DNA of 38,430 nucleotides from NCBI GenBank assembly GCA_947483545.1, contig CANKNP010000005.1:1-38430 (forward strand). The letters are read 5' to 3'. Source of the DNA: Deltaproteobacteria bacterium. Lineage in GTDB: Bacteria; Myxococcota; UBA796; SXON01. The translations under genes and the position numbers were made by a program. This document shows, piece after piece, positions 1 to 9,330 of the stretch. Below the pieces are notes generated by a model that had not been told where the DNA came from, ran no database searches, and saw only the letters and a program-made list of their open reading frames with translations. How positions within the stretch are numbered: position 1 is the first letter of the stretch; every line of letters begins with the position of its first letter.

Positions 1-1
1 C

Positions 2-1321
2 CTCCAGACGCCGACCACGGGCGATCTGCTCGCTGTCAACGACCTCTCCCTCGCGGATCCGCCCCTTGACGCGCCCGCCGCCTTCTCCGCCTCCGGTGCG
101 CCCGCCGTGCTCGGCATCGTCATCGCCGCCGGGTTCGCAGCCGTCGTCGCCCTTGCAGCGCTCGGCATCGGCTACGCCATCGGCCGCCGACGCGGCGCCG
201 GGGCAGCCGCTGCCTTGCTCCTTGGGCTCGCTGCCCGAGAGGGCTTCGCGCACGGCGGGGAGGATCATGGCGCCCCAGCGATCCCCACCGACACGACCGG
301 GCTGCTGCACTTGCCGCTGCCGAGCCAGTTCCTGCTGGGTTTGCGCACCCTGCCGCTGGTCCATGCGCCGTTCCAAGAGCAGGTGCCGGCGTTCGGCCGG
401 TTCGTCGCCCGCGCGGGCGGCAGCGCGACGCTCCGATCGCCCGTAGCCGGGGAGATCCTTGCACCCCCGGGAGGCTTCCCCTCGCCGGGGGCCTCGGTGC
501 ACGCTGGACAGGTGCTCGCGACGGTGCGCGAGGGTGCCGCAGGGGCGGATCGCGCAGCGCTGGCCGAAGCCCGGCAGTCCGCCGCGATGGCCGCCGCCGA
601 AGCCGCTCAGGCGCTGGCCCTGGCGGAGCGGGATGAGGCCCAGGTCCCCCAGCTCGGCGACGTGCTGACCGCGCGGGAGCGCTTCGTCCTCGGGCAAGCC
701 ACCGCCGCCGCTCGCGTGGCCGTCGCCGAGGCCGATCGCACGCTGACTGCGCTCCGAGAGGGCGCTGCCATCCGCGCCCCGGTCGCTGGCAAGCTCGGCT
801 CCGTGCTGGCACGTCCCGGCGACCAGGTCCAAGCTGGAGATCCCCTGTTCCGCGTCATCGACGCCTCGGACCTGTGGGTCGAGGCGCGCGTGCCTGAGCG
901 CCTCGCTGTCGGCTTGCTCGCCGGGTCCTCAGCGCAGGTTCACGCGACCGCCCTCCCCGACTCCCCGTTCCCCGCGATCCTCCTGGATGGCGGCCAGGAG
1001 GCCGATCCCGCCACCGCGGCGCTCACGGTCACCCTCGCCGTAGACGCACCCGCCCTCGACCTGCGCCCAGGCATGTCCGCGACCGCGTGGCTGGGCCGCG
1101 GCCCGATCCGGGATGTGCTGGTGGTTCCGGACGCCGCCGTCGTCGAGAGCAACGGCATGCGCATCGGGTTCGTCAAGGTTGGACCCGAGCAGTTTGCGCT
1201 CCGGGAGCTTCGGCTCGGGGGCCGATCCGGCGCGTATTGGGAGGTGCTTGAAGGCGTGAGCGTCGGCGAACGGATCGTGATCGACGGCACGTACGCGCTT
1301 CGAAGCTTGGCGGGAAGGTGA
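2..1321 (+). CDS. RND efflux periplasmic adaptor (membrane fusion protein), 5' end cut by window edge
   Basis: This is the HlyD/CusB-type adaptor that would join the inner-membrane RND pump encoded next to it to an outer-membrane channel. The mature N-terminus carries a His-rich HGGEDHGAP stretch, common on metal-efflux adaptors. It is followed by a first lipoyl half (SPVAGEILAPPGG), an Ala-rich alpha-helical hairpin around nt 540-760, the second lipoyl half (RAPVAGKLGSVLARPGDQV) and beta-barrel sequence to the C-terminus. The frame is open to base 2 with no stop. A GTG at 107 is a possible start, but it gives two hydrophobic stretches in tandem (nt 107-170 and about 200-245) before HGGEDHG, so the true start is either upstream of the window or an unusual codon. 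The permease begins 61 nt downstream, so the two are probably one operon. The metal substrate is inferred only from family and His content. Confidence 0.85.
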   Translation, partial: LQTPTTGDLLAVNDLSLADPPLDAPAAFSASGAPAVLGIVIAAGFAAVVALAALGIGYAIGRRRGAGAAAALLLGLAAREGFAHGGEDHGAPAIPTDTTGLLHLPLPSQFLLGLRTLPLVHAPFQEQVPAFGRFVARAGGSATLRSPVAGEILAPPGGFPSPGASVHAGQVLATVREGAAGADRAALAEARQSAAMAAAEAAQALALAERDEAQVPQLGDVLTARERFVLGQATAAARVAVAEADRTLTALREGAAIRAPVAGKLGSVLARPGDQVQAGDPLFRVIDASDLWVEARVPERLAVGLLAGSSAQVHATALPDSPFPAILLDGGQEADPATAALTVTLAVDAPALDLRPGMSATAWLGRGPIRDVLVVPDAAVVESNGMRIGFVKVGPEQFALRELRLGGRSGAYWEVLEGVSVGERIVIDGTYALRSLAGR

Positions 1322-1382
1322 GGCCCACGCAACATCTTCGGGGGGCCAGCCCTGGCGAGAAACTTCGCGGCAGAGACACTAG

Positions 1383-4300
1383 ATGACCGCCCTCATCGCG
1401 CTCTCCTTGCAGAACCGGCTCTTCGTGCTGCTGGTGGCCGCGGTGCTGATGACCGTGGGCGGCATGACCGCGGCTCGAATGCCCGTGGACGTGTTCCCAG
1501 ACCTGAACCGGCCGACCGTCACGGTGATGAGCGAGGCGGGCGGCCGGTCGCCGGAGGAGGTCGAGCTGCTCGTCACCCGGCCCGTGGAGCTCGCGCTCAG
1601 CGGCACGCCCGGCCTCGAGCGGGTCCGCTCGCAGTCCGCGGTCGGCCTGTCGGTCGTGTGGCTGGAATTCGACTGGTCCACCGACGTGTACCAGGCACGC
1701 CAGCAGGTGTCCGAGCGGCTCGGCCAGGCGCAATTGCCCCCCGGTGTCGTGCCGACCATGGGGCCCGTCAGCTCGATCATGGGCGAGATCATGCTCATTG
1801 GCCTGGCTTCCCCCGACGCCAGTGTGAGCGGGCCGGCGTTGAGGACCTGGGCGGATTGGACGCTGCGGCCGCGCCTGCTCGCGATCCCCGGGATCTCGGC
1901 GGTGATCGCCATCGGCGGCGGGGTGCAGCAGCTCCAGGTGAGCGTATACCCGGACCGCCTCGCAAACCTCGGGCTCACGCTGGGCGAGGTGCGGGAGGCA
2001 GCGGAGGGCGCCCAGGGCAACTCCACCGGTGGATTTCTGGAGCGTAAAAGCCAGGAGTACGTGATTCGGAACCTGGCGAGGACCGCCGATGCGAACGAGG
2101 TCGCGGAGACAGTGGTCGCGACCCGCGAGGGCGTGCCCATCACGCTCGGCGACGTCGCGGACGTGGCCCTCGGCGTCGGCACCATGCGCGGAGACGCGGG
2201 GGTGGACGCCCAACCCGGCGTCGTGCTCTCCGTCCAGAAGCAGCCCGGCACCGACACCATCGCGTTGACCGCGGCCATCGATCGCGCGCTGGAGGAGCTG
2301 GCCGTCAGCGCCCCCGCAGGCGTCACGGTCACGCCGTTGTTCCGCCAGGCCAGCTTCATCGAAGCCTCGATCGCGAACGTCGAAGAAGCGCTCGGAGCAG
2401 GCGCGATCCTCGTCACGCTCGTGCTCCTCGCGTTCCTGGGAAACCTGCGGACCACCGCCATCTCCCTCGTCGCGATCCCCCTCTCCCTGCTCGTCGCCGC
2501 CTTGGTCCTGCATGCCTTCGGTCAGACCGTCAACACCATGACCCTCGGCGGCCTCGCCGTGGCCGTCGGCGAGCTCGTGGACGACAGCATCGTAGACGTC
2601 GAGAACGTGCTCCGACGCCTGCGCGAGAACCGCAAGCTCCCGACCCCGCTCGGTGCGATGCGGGTCATCCTCGACGCCAGCGTGGAGGTGCGCGGGGCCA
2701 TCGTCTTCTCCACCGCCCTGGTCGTGCTCGTCTTCTTGCCGCTGTTCGCGATGTCTGGGGTTGAAGGCAGGCTGTTCGCGCCGCTCGGCGTCGCCTACAT
2801 CACGTCGATCTTCGCCTCGATGTTCGTGTCGTTGACCGTCACCCCCGCCCTGTGTGCGACGCTCCTGCCCCGGCTCGCCGAGAAGGACCACGGCGACGAC
2901 GGTTGGCTGGTCCGCAGGTTGAAGGGCCTGGATCGCCGCCTGCTCGGGTGGGCGCTGCCCCGGCCGGGCCTTGTCATCGTCGGAGTCTCAGCCCTGGTGC
3001 TGCTCGCGGCGGGCAGCGTGCCCTGGCTGGGGACGAGCTTCTTGCCCCCTTTCAACGAGGGCACGGCGACGATCACCGTGATCGCCCGGCCCGGAACGAG
3101 CCTCGCGGAGTCGAACCGCCTCGGGGCGCTCGCGGAGCGGCAATTGTTGGCGATCCCCGAGGTCCATCGCACGGGTCGAAGGACAGGGCGGGGGGAATTG
3201 GACGAGCACGCCGAGGGGGTCCACCATACGGAGATCGACGTGGACTTCAAGGAAGGAGGGCGGCCAAGAGCGGAGGTGTTGGAGGTTGTACGCGCCGAGT
3301 TGGCCGAGATCCCCGGGGTGGTCGTGAACATCGGGCAGCCGATCAGCCACCGCCTCGACCACCTGCTCTCCGGGGTTCGGGCCCAAATCGTCCTCAAACT
3401 TTTTGGTGACGACCTCTCGACGTTGCGGCAAACTGCGGCCAGCCTTCAGACGGCGCTGAAGCCGATCCCCGGGCTCGTCGATCTGCAGGTTGAACCCCAG
3501 GTGCTCATCCCCCAGGTCCACCTCCAGGTCAACCGCGAAGCCGCGAAGCGATTTGGTGTGACCCCCGGGCATGTGACCGAGGTCCTGGAGCTCGCGCTCG
3601 CCGGGGAGCGGGTCGCCACCGTGCTCGATGGGCCCCGCGCCATCGACCTCATCGTGCGGTACGCCGCCCCCTTTCGCGACGACATCGACACCCTCGAGAC
3701 CACGCCGCTCACCCTGCCCAACACCGGCACTGTCACGTTGGGCCAGCTCGCGGACATTCGCAACGGCACCGGCCCGAACCAGATCCTCCACGAAGGCGGC
3801 CAGCGGCGCATCGTCGTGAGCGCCAACGCCGCCGGCCGAGATGTGGGCGGTGTCGTCTCCGACATCCAAAACACGCTCGCCGGCATCCGACTCCCGACCG
3901 GCTACCACATCGAGATCGCGGGGCAATACGAGAGCCAGCAAGCGGCGAGTCGAACGATCGCGCTGCTGTCGATCCTGTCCTTCGTCGGGATGTACGCCGT
4001 GCTCTTCGCGCATTTCGGGTCGCACGTCCTCACGTTGCAGGTGCTGTTGAACATCCCGTTGGCGCTGATCGGATCCGTCGCCGCGATTTGGATCTCCGGC
4101 GCGCCTTTGTCGGTTGGCACCCTCGTCGGCTTCATCACGCTCTGCGGCATCGCCACACGAAACAGCATCCTGATGATCTCGCATTACCTGCACCTTCAAG
4201 CGCACGAGGGCGCGCCGTTCGGGGCCGAAATGGTGATGCGCGGATCGCTCGAGCGCCTCGTCCCCGTCGCGATGACCGCGTTGTGCGCCGGGATCGCGCT

Positions 4301-4466
4301 GGTGCCCTTGGCCCTGGCAGGCGGTCAGCCTGGGAAGGAAATATTGACGCCGGTCGCCCAGGTGATTTTGGGCGGGCTGGTCTCCTCCACATTGCTCGAC
4401 ATGATTGTGACGCCGACCGTGTATCTGCGGTTTGGTGGCGGCCTCGGCGCCACTCCGAGTCGGTAA
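1383..4466 (+). CDS. RND efflux permease, heavy-metal (CzcA/CusA) type
   Basis: This 1027-residue protein is full length for an RND pump, a proton-driven inner-membrane transporter working as a trimer with the adaptor and an outer-membrane channel. It shows the usual plan: TM1 near the N-terminus (RLFVLLVAAVLMTVGG), then the MPVDVFPDLNRPTV motif, a first periplasmic loop, TM2-6, a second loop and TM7-12. TM4 carries the acidic proton-relay sequence GELVDDSIVDVENVLRRLREN, and TM10 reads GIATRNSILMISHY. Both look more like the heavy-metal (HME) subgroup than the AcrB drug-pump subgroup. I could not confirm the Met triad known from CusA, so a specific metal cannot be named. No outer-membrane factor gene is inside the window. 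The ATG start gives a normal N-terminus. Confidence 0.92.
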   Translation: MTALIALSLQNRLFVLLVAAVLMTVGGMTAARMPVDVFPDLNRPTVTVMSEAGGRSPEEVELLVTRPVELALSGTPGLERVRSQSAVGLSVVWLEFDWSTDVYQARQQVSERLGQAQLPPGVVPTMGPVSSIMGEIMLIGLASPDASVSGPALRTWADWTLRPRLLAIPGISAVIAIGGGVQQLQVSVYPDRLANLGLTLGEVREAAEGAQGNSTGGFLERKSQEYVIRNLARTADANEVAETVVATREGVPITLGDVADVALGVGTMRGDAGVDAQPGVVLSVQKQPGTDTIALTAAIDRALEELAVSAPAGVTVTPLFRQASFIEASIANVEEALGAGAILVTLVLLAFLGNLRTTAISLVAIPLSLLVAALVLHAFGQTVNTMTLGGLAVAVGELVDDSIVDVENVLRRLRENRKLPTPLGAMRVILDASVEVRGAIVFSTALVVLVFLPLFAMSGVEGRLFAPLGVAYITSIFASMFVSLTVTPALCATLLPRLAEKDHGDDGWLVRRLKGLDRRLLGWALPRPGLVIVGVSALVLLAAGSVPWLGTSFLPPFNEGTATITVIARPGTSLAESNRLGALAERQLLAIPEVHRTGRRTGRGELDEHAEGVHHTEIDVDFKEGGRPRAEVLEVVRAELAEIPGVVVNIGQPISHRLDHLLSGVRAQIVLKLFGDDLSTLRQTAASLQTALKPIPGLVDLQVEPQVLIPQVHLQVNREAAKRFGVTPGHVTEVLELALAGERVATVLDGPRAIDLIVRYAAPFRDDIDTLETTPLTLPNTGTVTLGQLADIRNGTGPNQILHEGGQRRIVVSANAAGRDVGGVVSDIQNTLAGIRLPTGYHIEIAGQYESQQAASRTIALLSILSFVGMYAVLFAHFGSHVLTLQVLLNIPLALIGSVAAIWISGAPLSVGTLVGFITLCGIATRNSILMISHYLHLQAHEGAPFGAEMVMRGSLERLVPVAMTALCAGIALVPLALAGGQPGKEILTPVAQVILGGLVSSTLLDMIVTPTVYLRFGGGLGATPSR

Positions 4467-4558
4467 GCGCGGGCCGAAGGACGGCCGTGCAAATCAGCGC
4501 GACCTGCTTTGTGGGGGCAGCACCTCTGGCGCCTCCGGTGCGCCCGCCGGGCCCCCCG

Positions 4559-4599
4559 CGAGCCGAGATGCGCTCGACTACGAGCGCGTGGTCGGCTCG
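4559..4599. terminator. Nested inverted repeat between convergent genes, candidate bidirectional terminator
   Basis: An outer 8-bp stem (CGAGCCGA at 4559-4566 with TCGGCTCG at 4592-4599) encloses a perfect 7-bp inner stem (GCGCTCG at 4570-4576 with CGAGCGC at 4581-4587, loop ACTA). It lies in the 183-bp gap between the converging permease and Fic genes. There is no T-tract on either side, so it is not a textbook intrinsic terminator. A second, smaller hairpin (GGCCG-AAGGA-CGGCC, 4472-4486) sits just after the permease stop. I see no gene in this gap. Confidence 0.4.
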
Positions 4600-4649
4600 G
4601 GTGCGCTTGAGCACCTGCGGGGTTTGCGAGGAACTTCGAGGCACGAGAG

Positions 4650-6209
4650 CTATGGCCCAGACCTGGCCCCCCGCCCCGCTACCACCTCGGCTATCAACCC
4701 CTCCACGCCCGCTACCTCCTCGTCCGTCAGCATGGGAAACATCGACTTCCTTCGGGAGTGTGACAACCGCCCCCCATTCTCCAGGCACCTCGCCACCAGC
4801 TGGTTCTCCAGCCGTGCCGGCAGCTCCACGATGCTCCCCACGCGACGCTTGACCTCTGCGTACACCACCAGGAATTCGATCTCCCGCACGAAATCCTGGT
4901 CGATCGCCTGCGCCAGCCAACCGTACAAGGCTTCGACCATCGGCGTCGCATCGAAGTAGCGGTACAATCCTGCGGTGTCGTTGAGCACCTCGACGTGGCC
5001 GTACCGCACGTCCAGGTCATACTGCACCCGCGCCATGAGCGGCACGGAGAAGCGCTCTAAGCAAGCATCGTACTCCTTCATGCGATCAAGCATGGTCGCG
5101 GAGACAGGCACAATGGTCCCCGCCGGCGTGAAGCCTTTTCGGACCAGAAAATAGTGGATCAAGAATCGGTGAATCCGCCCATTCCCATCCTCGAAGGGGT
5201 GGAGGAACACAAATCCGAACGAGGCGGCCGCGGCGGCCACCACGGGGTCGAGATCGGATCGCTCCAGCAGTGCCGCGCATTCGAGCCACCCCTGCATCAG
5301 GCCGGGCAAATCCTCCGGCTTGGGGCTCACAAAGTCTACCTTGACCCGGGCATCCGCCGCGACGTAGTTCTGACTGTCGCGCCAGCCCGCGTCCCGAAAC
5401 CGGGGGTCCACGAGCGCGTTCTGCAGCCCTACCAACACCTCCGGCGTGACGGCCAGGAGCTCTCCGGCGCGGTGGAGGGCTGCGACAAAGCGCGTCATCT
5501 TGTCGCCGGACGGCTTCTCCTTCTCGATCTCAAAGCTGCTCTTCGTCTCCTTGGAGTAGAGCCACGTCGCCGCTCGAAGGAGCGTGTCGGCGTCGTAGTT
5601 GGCCAGGATCGCGGTCAACCGCTGGTCCAGGCGCCGCGCCGCCATGCTCTGGATCCAGGGGGTCCGGCGAACCCTTGGACAAAAGCCCTCAGTTCCCAGC
5701 AGGTTGTTGACCACTCGGTGGCGCCGGCTGCGTCGGGGCTCCCCCGTGAACTCTGTCTCGGGGTCCAAAAGGAGCTGATAATTGCCCTGGCTCAGGTCGG
5801 GGATGTCGAGGACCTGCTTGGTGAGGACCTCGAACAGAAACCACGCACGCCGGGTGTTGGCGCCCGTGGGCTTGCGCAGGATCCAGGCGCGTAGAAGCTC
5901 GATCTCTGGCGTTCCGAGGCGGGCGAAGAGCGCCGCCAGGATCTCGATGTTGACCCCGTCGTACCTCAGCGCGAATTCGACGTGGCCGGGAAGGTCCACT
6001 GGGCCGTACGCCGACGGAAAAGTCTCCCAGACAATGCCCTGTTCCACGACCGACTGCCGCGCCACCTTCCCGATGAACGACCAGCGATGATGCGGCATGA
6101 CGTTCAGCCCGAACGTGCGTACCATCCAGGCGTACCCCACCGGCGAAGCGCCGCTCGGCAGGCCGAGCGCGTCGTTGCCCATCCAGCGGCTCTTCGAAAC
6201 CAGGAGCAC
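4650..6209 (-). CDS. Fic-domain protein (likely AMPylase/nucleotidyltransferase)
   Basis: Fic enzymes usually transfer AMP from ATP to a hydroxyl side chain of a target protein. The complete catalytic motif HPFEDGNGRIHR is at residues 337-348, with the catalytic His first and the phosphate-binding GNGR loop after it. The N-terminal part (GYAWMVRTFGL and following) resembles the winged-helix-like front half of the long, about 520-residue bacterial Fic proteins. An inhibitory-helix-like SFEIEK is at residues 225-230; the family motif is (S/T)xxxE(G/N), so the last position is Lys here. The start chosen is GTG at 6209, preceded by an AAGAGG ribosome site; an in-frame ATG at 6182 is an alternative. 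No antitoxin-like small gene is adjacent, so it stands alone, convergent with the RND operon. Target unknown. Confidence 0.9.
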   Translation of the reverse strand: MLLVSKSRWMGNDALGLPSGASPVGYAWMVRTFGLNVMPHHRWSFIGKVARQSVVEQGIVWETFPSAYGPVDLPGHVEFALRYDGVNIEILAALFARLGTPEIELLRAWILRKPTGANTRRAWFLFEVLTKQVLDIPDLSQGNYQLLLDPETEFTGEPRRSRRHRVVNNLLGTEGFCPRVRRTPWIQSMAARRLDQRLTAILANYDADTLLRAATWLYSKETKSSFEIEKEKPSGDKMTRFVAALHRAGELLAVTPEVLVGLQNALVDPRFRDAGWRDSQNYVAADARVKVDFVSPKPEDLPGLMQGWLECAALLERSDLDPVVAAAAASFGFVFLHPFEDGNGRIHRFLIHYFLVRKGFTPAGTIVPVSATMLDRMKEYDACLERFSVPLMARVQYDLDVRYGHVEVLNDTAGLYRYFDATPMVEALYGWLAQAIDQDFVREIEFLVVYAEVKRRVGSIVELPARLENQLVARCLENGGRLSHSRRKSMFPMLTDEEVAGVEGLIAEVVAGRGARSGP

Positions 6210-6343
6210 GGTGCGGAACCTCTTCGCAGAGTCCGAGCCATATTACGGAAAGGGCATTTCGTCCGAAAATCGTTCAAGCCCGGTCCCCGTCCGGGTTGCC
6301 TCAGGCCGCCGGCCCGGTGTACTCTCCCGGGGTGTCCGTGGAT
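6210..6343. promoter_or_regulatory. Divergent promoter region between Fic and CotH-like genes, with a small inverted repeat
   Basis: This gap separates two divergent starts, so it must hold both promoters. It contains one of the few AT-richer patches of the window (about 6238-6285). Within it is the inverted repeat TTTCG-TC-CGAAA (6257-6268), suitable for a dimeric repressor, and on the minus strand a TAATAT box that could serve as a -10 for the Fic gene with a poor -35 (TTCGGA) 16 nt upstream. A GC hairpin CCCGG...CCGGG follows at about 6280-6298. None of these is strong. Confidence 0.3.
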
Positions 6344-7528
6344 ATGAAGTACCTTGCCGCTATATTCCTCGGCGTGGTCGGTTGCGCCGCGCCGCTGCCG
6401 TGTGGCGAAGGGGAAGCCTCGCTCGACCTGGACGGGGATCCCGAGGCGCTCTACCGGGGCGACGTCCTCCCCCAATTCTCGCTCACCATCGGCGAGGCTG
6501 CGATGGCCGACCTGCCGATCAGCCAACAGGATGACAGTCCTGAGGTCCACGCGGACTTCGCCTTCCGGGGGGAGATCTCGGACGTGGGCCTGTCCCTCAA
6601 GGGGCACAGCTCGTTCCGGCCGATCAGCGAGAAGGCGGCGTTCAAGATCGACTTTGCCGAGTGGGACGATGCCGGTAGCCTGCACGGGATCCGACGACTC
6701 ACGCTCAACAACATGGTCTCCGACCAGTCGAAGCTCGCGGAAGAGCTTGGCTATGCGCTGTACGAGCTCGCCGGGCTGCCCGCGGCACGGCACGGGTTCG
6801 CCTGCCTGGAGGTGAACGGTGAGGATTACGGGCTCTATGGCGTCGTCGAGACCATGGACGAGCAATTCGTGGCGCGTGCGTTTCAGGATCCAAGCGGCAC
6901 GTTGTACGAGGCGAACGCCCAGGCAGACTTTTTCCCTGGAGGGATCTAGGCTTTCGAGATCGAAGAGCAAGGGGTTGAAGACCCTCTGCTGGCGCTTGAA
7001 GGGTTCGTCACCGCCCTCGACGCGACCGCGGACGAGGACTTTGTGGCGTTCCTGGAATCGAAGTTCGACGCGGATGCTCTGTTTGATGGGTGGGCGGCGG
7101 AGCTCTACATCCAGAACGATGACGGCTACATCTTTCGGGCCAACAACTTTTTCGTCTACCACGAGCCCAGTCTGGACCGATGGTGGATGCTGCCGTGGGG
7201 GCTGGACCAGGTCTGGGAGACCGATCTGGATGTCTCCGATCCCGTCGCGACGATGGATCCGGCCAGCGAGCACGGCGTCTTGTCCCTCCGTTGCCTCGAG
7301 ATCCCCGCGTGTGTGGGGCGGCTGAACGAGCACCTGCTGGCGATCGCGGATCTGGCCCAATCCGCGCACCCTCACGCAGAGGCCGTGCGGCTGATTCAAC
7401 AGCTCGCCGGGGTGAGCCGGCGGGATCCGATGAGCCCCAACTCGGGCGCTGAGGTGATGTGGTCGCAGAACGCGATCGCGGACCGGGTGCGGGGCAGGCC
7501 GGGGCAAGTCCGCAGGCAAGTTCCCTAA
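6344..7528 (+). pseudogene. CotH-kinase-family lipoprotein gene interrupted by an in-frame TAG
   Basis: CotH proteins are atypical kinases first known from Bacillus spore coats; in other bacteria they are often secreted. The first part (ATG 6344, stop TAG at 6947-6949, 201 residues) begins with a short lipoprotein signal (MKYLAAIFLGVVGC) and contains family features: SLKGHSSFR, the KIDF segment, RRLTLNNM, a two-residue-spaced LAEELGYALYELAGLP helix, and GEDYGLYGVVETMD. After the TAG the same frame continues without another stop to 7528 (AFEIEEQG..., then NNFFVYHEPSLDRWWMLPWGLDQVWE), which is the normal C-terminal half of the fold. A single nonsense change therefore splits the gene. It could be a true mutation, a sequencing error, or rarely readthrough. 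The terminal kinase-like Asp segment lies after the stop, so the first fragment alone is unlikely to be active. Confidence 0.75.
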
Positions 7529-7545
7529 GGACCCAGGCCACTCGC

Positions 7546-9303
7546 CTACCTTGAGCACCTCAAAAACGCCTTCTTGCACTTCAGCAACACCGCCTCCCCC
7601 TCCCCCGCCGTCACCGTCCCGGCCTCGACCTCCTTGCCGTCGAAGGTGGCCAGCACCGTGTAGGTGCCCGCCGGGACCTTGGGAAGGGCGTAGTGCGCCT
7701 CACCCAACCGGAGCCGGACCGCCTCGGCGTTGCCTGAGAGCTCGATCGTGGCTGAGGCCCCGGCCGGCGCGACCTCTGGCGTGGCAGTGACCGGCTTGGC
7801 GCTGGCCACCGGCTTGCCGCTCGCCGCCCCAGGCTTCACCTCCACGACCTCCAACGGCACCGGGACCTCGACCAGCTCCGGCAGGCTGGGCAAGGTCGGC
7901 GCTTGGGACCCCGGCAGGATGACTTGCGGCAGCGGTGCGCTGACCACCAGCGGAGGCTCCGGCTTCGGAGCAGGCGCGAACTCCCGCCACGCGAACACCG
8001 CGGCGACGACCAACAGGATGCCGCCCGCCGCCAGGCTCCCCACCCCCATGACGCCCAGCGCGGCCGCCCCCGCTTTCGTCGCCGTGCCCGCGCCCTGCGG
8101 CGCCGCCCGGCGTGCGCCAGACGTCCTGGATCCGGACATCGGCCCTGAGCCCGTGATCGGGCCTGAGCGCGTGGCCGCGGTGATGGGTCCAGACCGCGCC
8201 ATGGCCTTGGAGACCGGCCCCGACCCCGCGAGGCCGCCGTTCGCCTTGACGTCCAGCACGCGCTGCTCCGCCCGCGGCGAGGCGACGGTCGGCGCCACGC
8301 CCGTCGCGACCCCGACCACGAACGAGGCGCGCACCTCGGGCTCGGCGACGACAGGCTCCTGGTCTTCGCTGTCCTCGGCGAGCAGCTTGCCCGTCCACGA
8401 GCCGTTCGCCACCTTCGTCGCACCGAAGCAGTCCGGAACCGCGTCCGCGGCCCAATCCCGCAGCCGCAGCGGCTCCGCGCGCGACATCTCCAAGCACTTG
8501 CGCTCCACCTCGCGGGCGCCTGGGCGCTCTGTGGCGTCGAAGGCCAACATGCGCGCGATCATCTCTCGCGCGCCCTCGGGCACTCGACCGATGTTCGCCT
8601 CAAACCGCGCGGCATGGCTCTTCGGGTTCGCGCTCGTCCGTCCAAAAGCTTCGCCGACGAGCATCTCGTAGAGCACGCACCCCAGCGAGTAGATGTCCCC
8701 AGCGGCGCCGTCATCGTCGAAGTCCAGGCGGGAGGGCGACATGTACTCGACGCTGCCCATGGCCAGCGAGCGGGTCTCGGCCTCCCGGGCTTGAAAATCG
8801 GCGCGGGCGATGCCGAAGTCCAGCACCTTGAGCTCACCGTCCGCGGATAATTGCAGGTTTGCCGGCTTCAGATCCCGGTGGCAGACGTTGAGCGGGCGCC
8901 CCGCCGGTCCCGGACGATGCCAGGCCGCTTCCAGCGCAGCGGCCACCTCAGCGACGATCTCGAACGCCGGACCCTCGGGGATCGGCGCTCGCTTGACCAG
9001 CGCACGCAGCGAAACCCCTTCCAGGTATTCCATCACGACGGCTTGATGGCCTCCTATCCGGACGAGCCCATCCACCTGCACGATGGCGCGGTGCCGCAGC
9101 AGGCCGAGCAGGCGCGCCTCATCCCGAAAGCGCTGCTGCGCCTCCTCAGCCAGCCGGCCATCGCCCCCGCCGAGCCGCAATAGCTTGATGGCAACGGGCT
9201 TCTCGAACCCATCGGAGCCCAGCATCGCGGCGCGGTAGACCACGCCGAAGCCCCCCTCCCCGAGGAGCTCACCAAAGCGGTAACGGCGACCAGAACCAGA
9301 CAA
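7546..9303 (-). CDS. Transmembrane Ser/Thr protein kinase with PEGA-like C-terminal domain
   Basis: A Hanks-type kinase domain fills residues 8-270: glycine loop GEGGFG at 15-20, ATP-anchoring Lys40 in VAIKLL, catalytic HRDLKPAN at 142-149, DFG at 162-164 and SVEYMSP at the activation-segment end. A linker follows with repeated SGPI/SGPV/SGPM units (about 361-390), rich in possible phosphorylation sites. One TM helix spans about 415-438, and an extracytoplasmic Pro-rich stalk and a PEGA-like beta domain (LRLGEAHYALPKVPAGTYTVLATF) lead to the C-terminus. The kinase domain would be cytoplasmic. The only start ahead of the glycine loop is TTG at 9303, with no clear ribosome site. The preceding gene ends with TAG at 9333-9331 in exactly the same frame. 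It is the last gene of the probable operon that begins with the large synthase. Confidence 0.9.
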   Translation of the reverse strand: MSGSGRRYRFGELLGEGGFGVVYRAAMLGSDGFEKPVAIKLLRLGGGDGRLAEEAQQRFRDEARLLGLLRHRAIVQVDGLVRIGGHQAVVMEYLEGVSLRALVKRAPIPEGPAFEIVAEVAAALEAAWHRPGPAGRPLNVCHRDLKPANLQLSADGELKVLDFGIARADFQAREAETRSLAMGSVEYMSPSRLDFDDDGAAGDIYSLGCVLYEMLVGEAFGRTSANPKSHAARFEANIGRVPEGAREMIARMLAFDATERPGAREVERKCLEMSRAEPLRLRDWAADAVPDCFGATKVANGSWTGKLLAEDSEDQEPVVAEPEVRASFVVGVATGVAPTVASPRAEQRVLDVKANGGLAGSGPVSKAMARSGPITAATRSGPITGSGPMSGSRTSGARRAAPQGAGTATKAGAAALGVMGVGSLAAGGILLVVAAVFAWREFAPAPKPEPPLVVSAPLPQVILPGSQAPTLPSLPELVEVPVPLEVVEVKPGAASGKPVASAKPVTATPEVAPAGASATIELSGNAEAVRLRLGEAHYALPKVPAGTYTVLATFDGKEVEAGTVTAGEGEAVLLKCKKAFLRCSR

Positions 9304-9330
9304 ACGGGAAAAGCCAGTGACGCCGACAGT

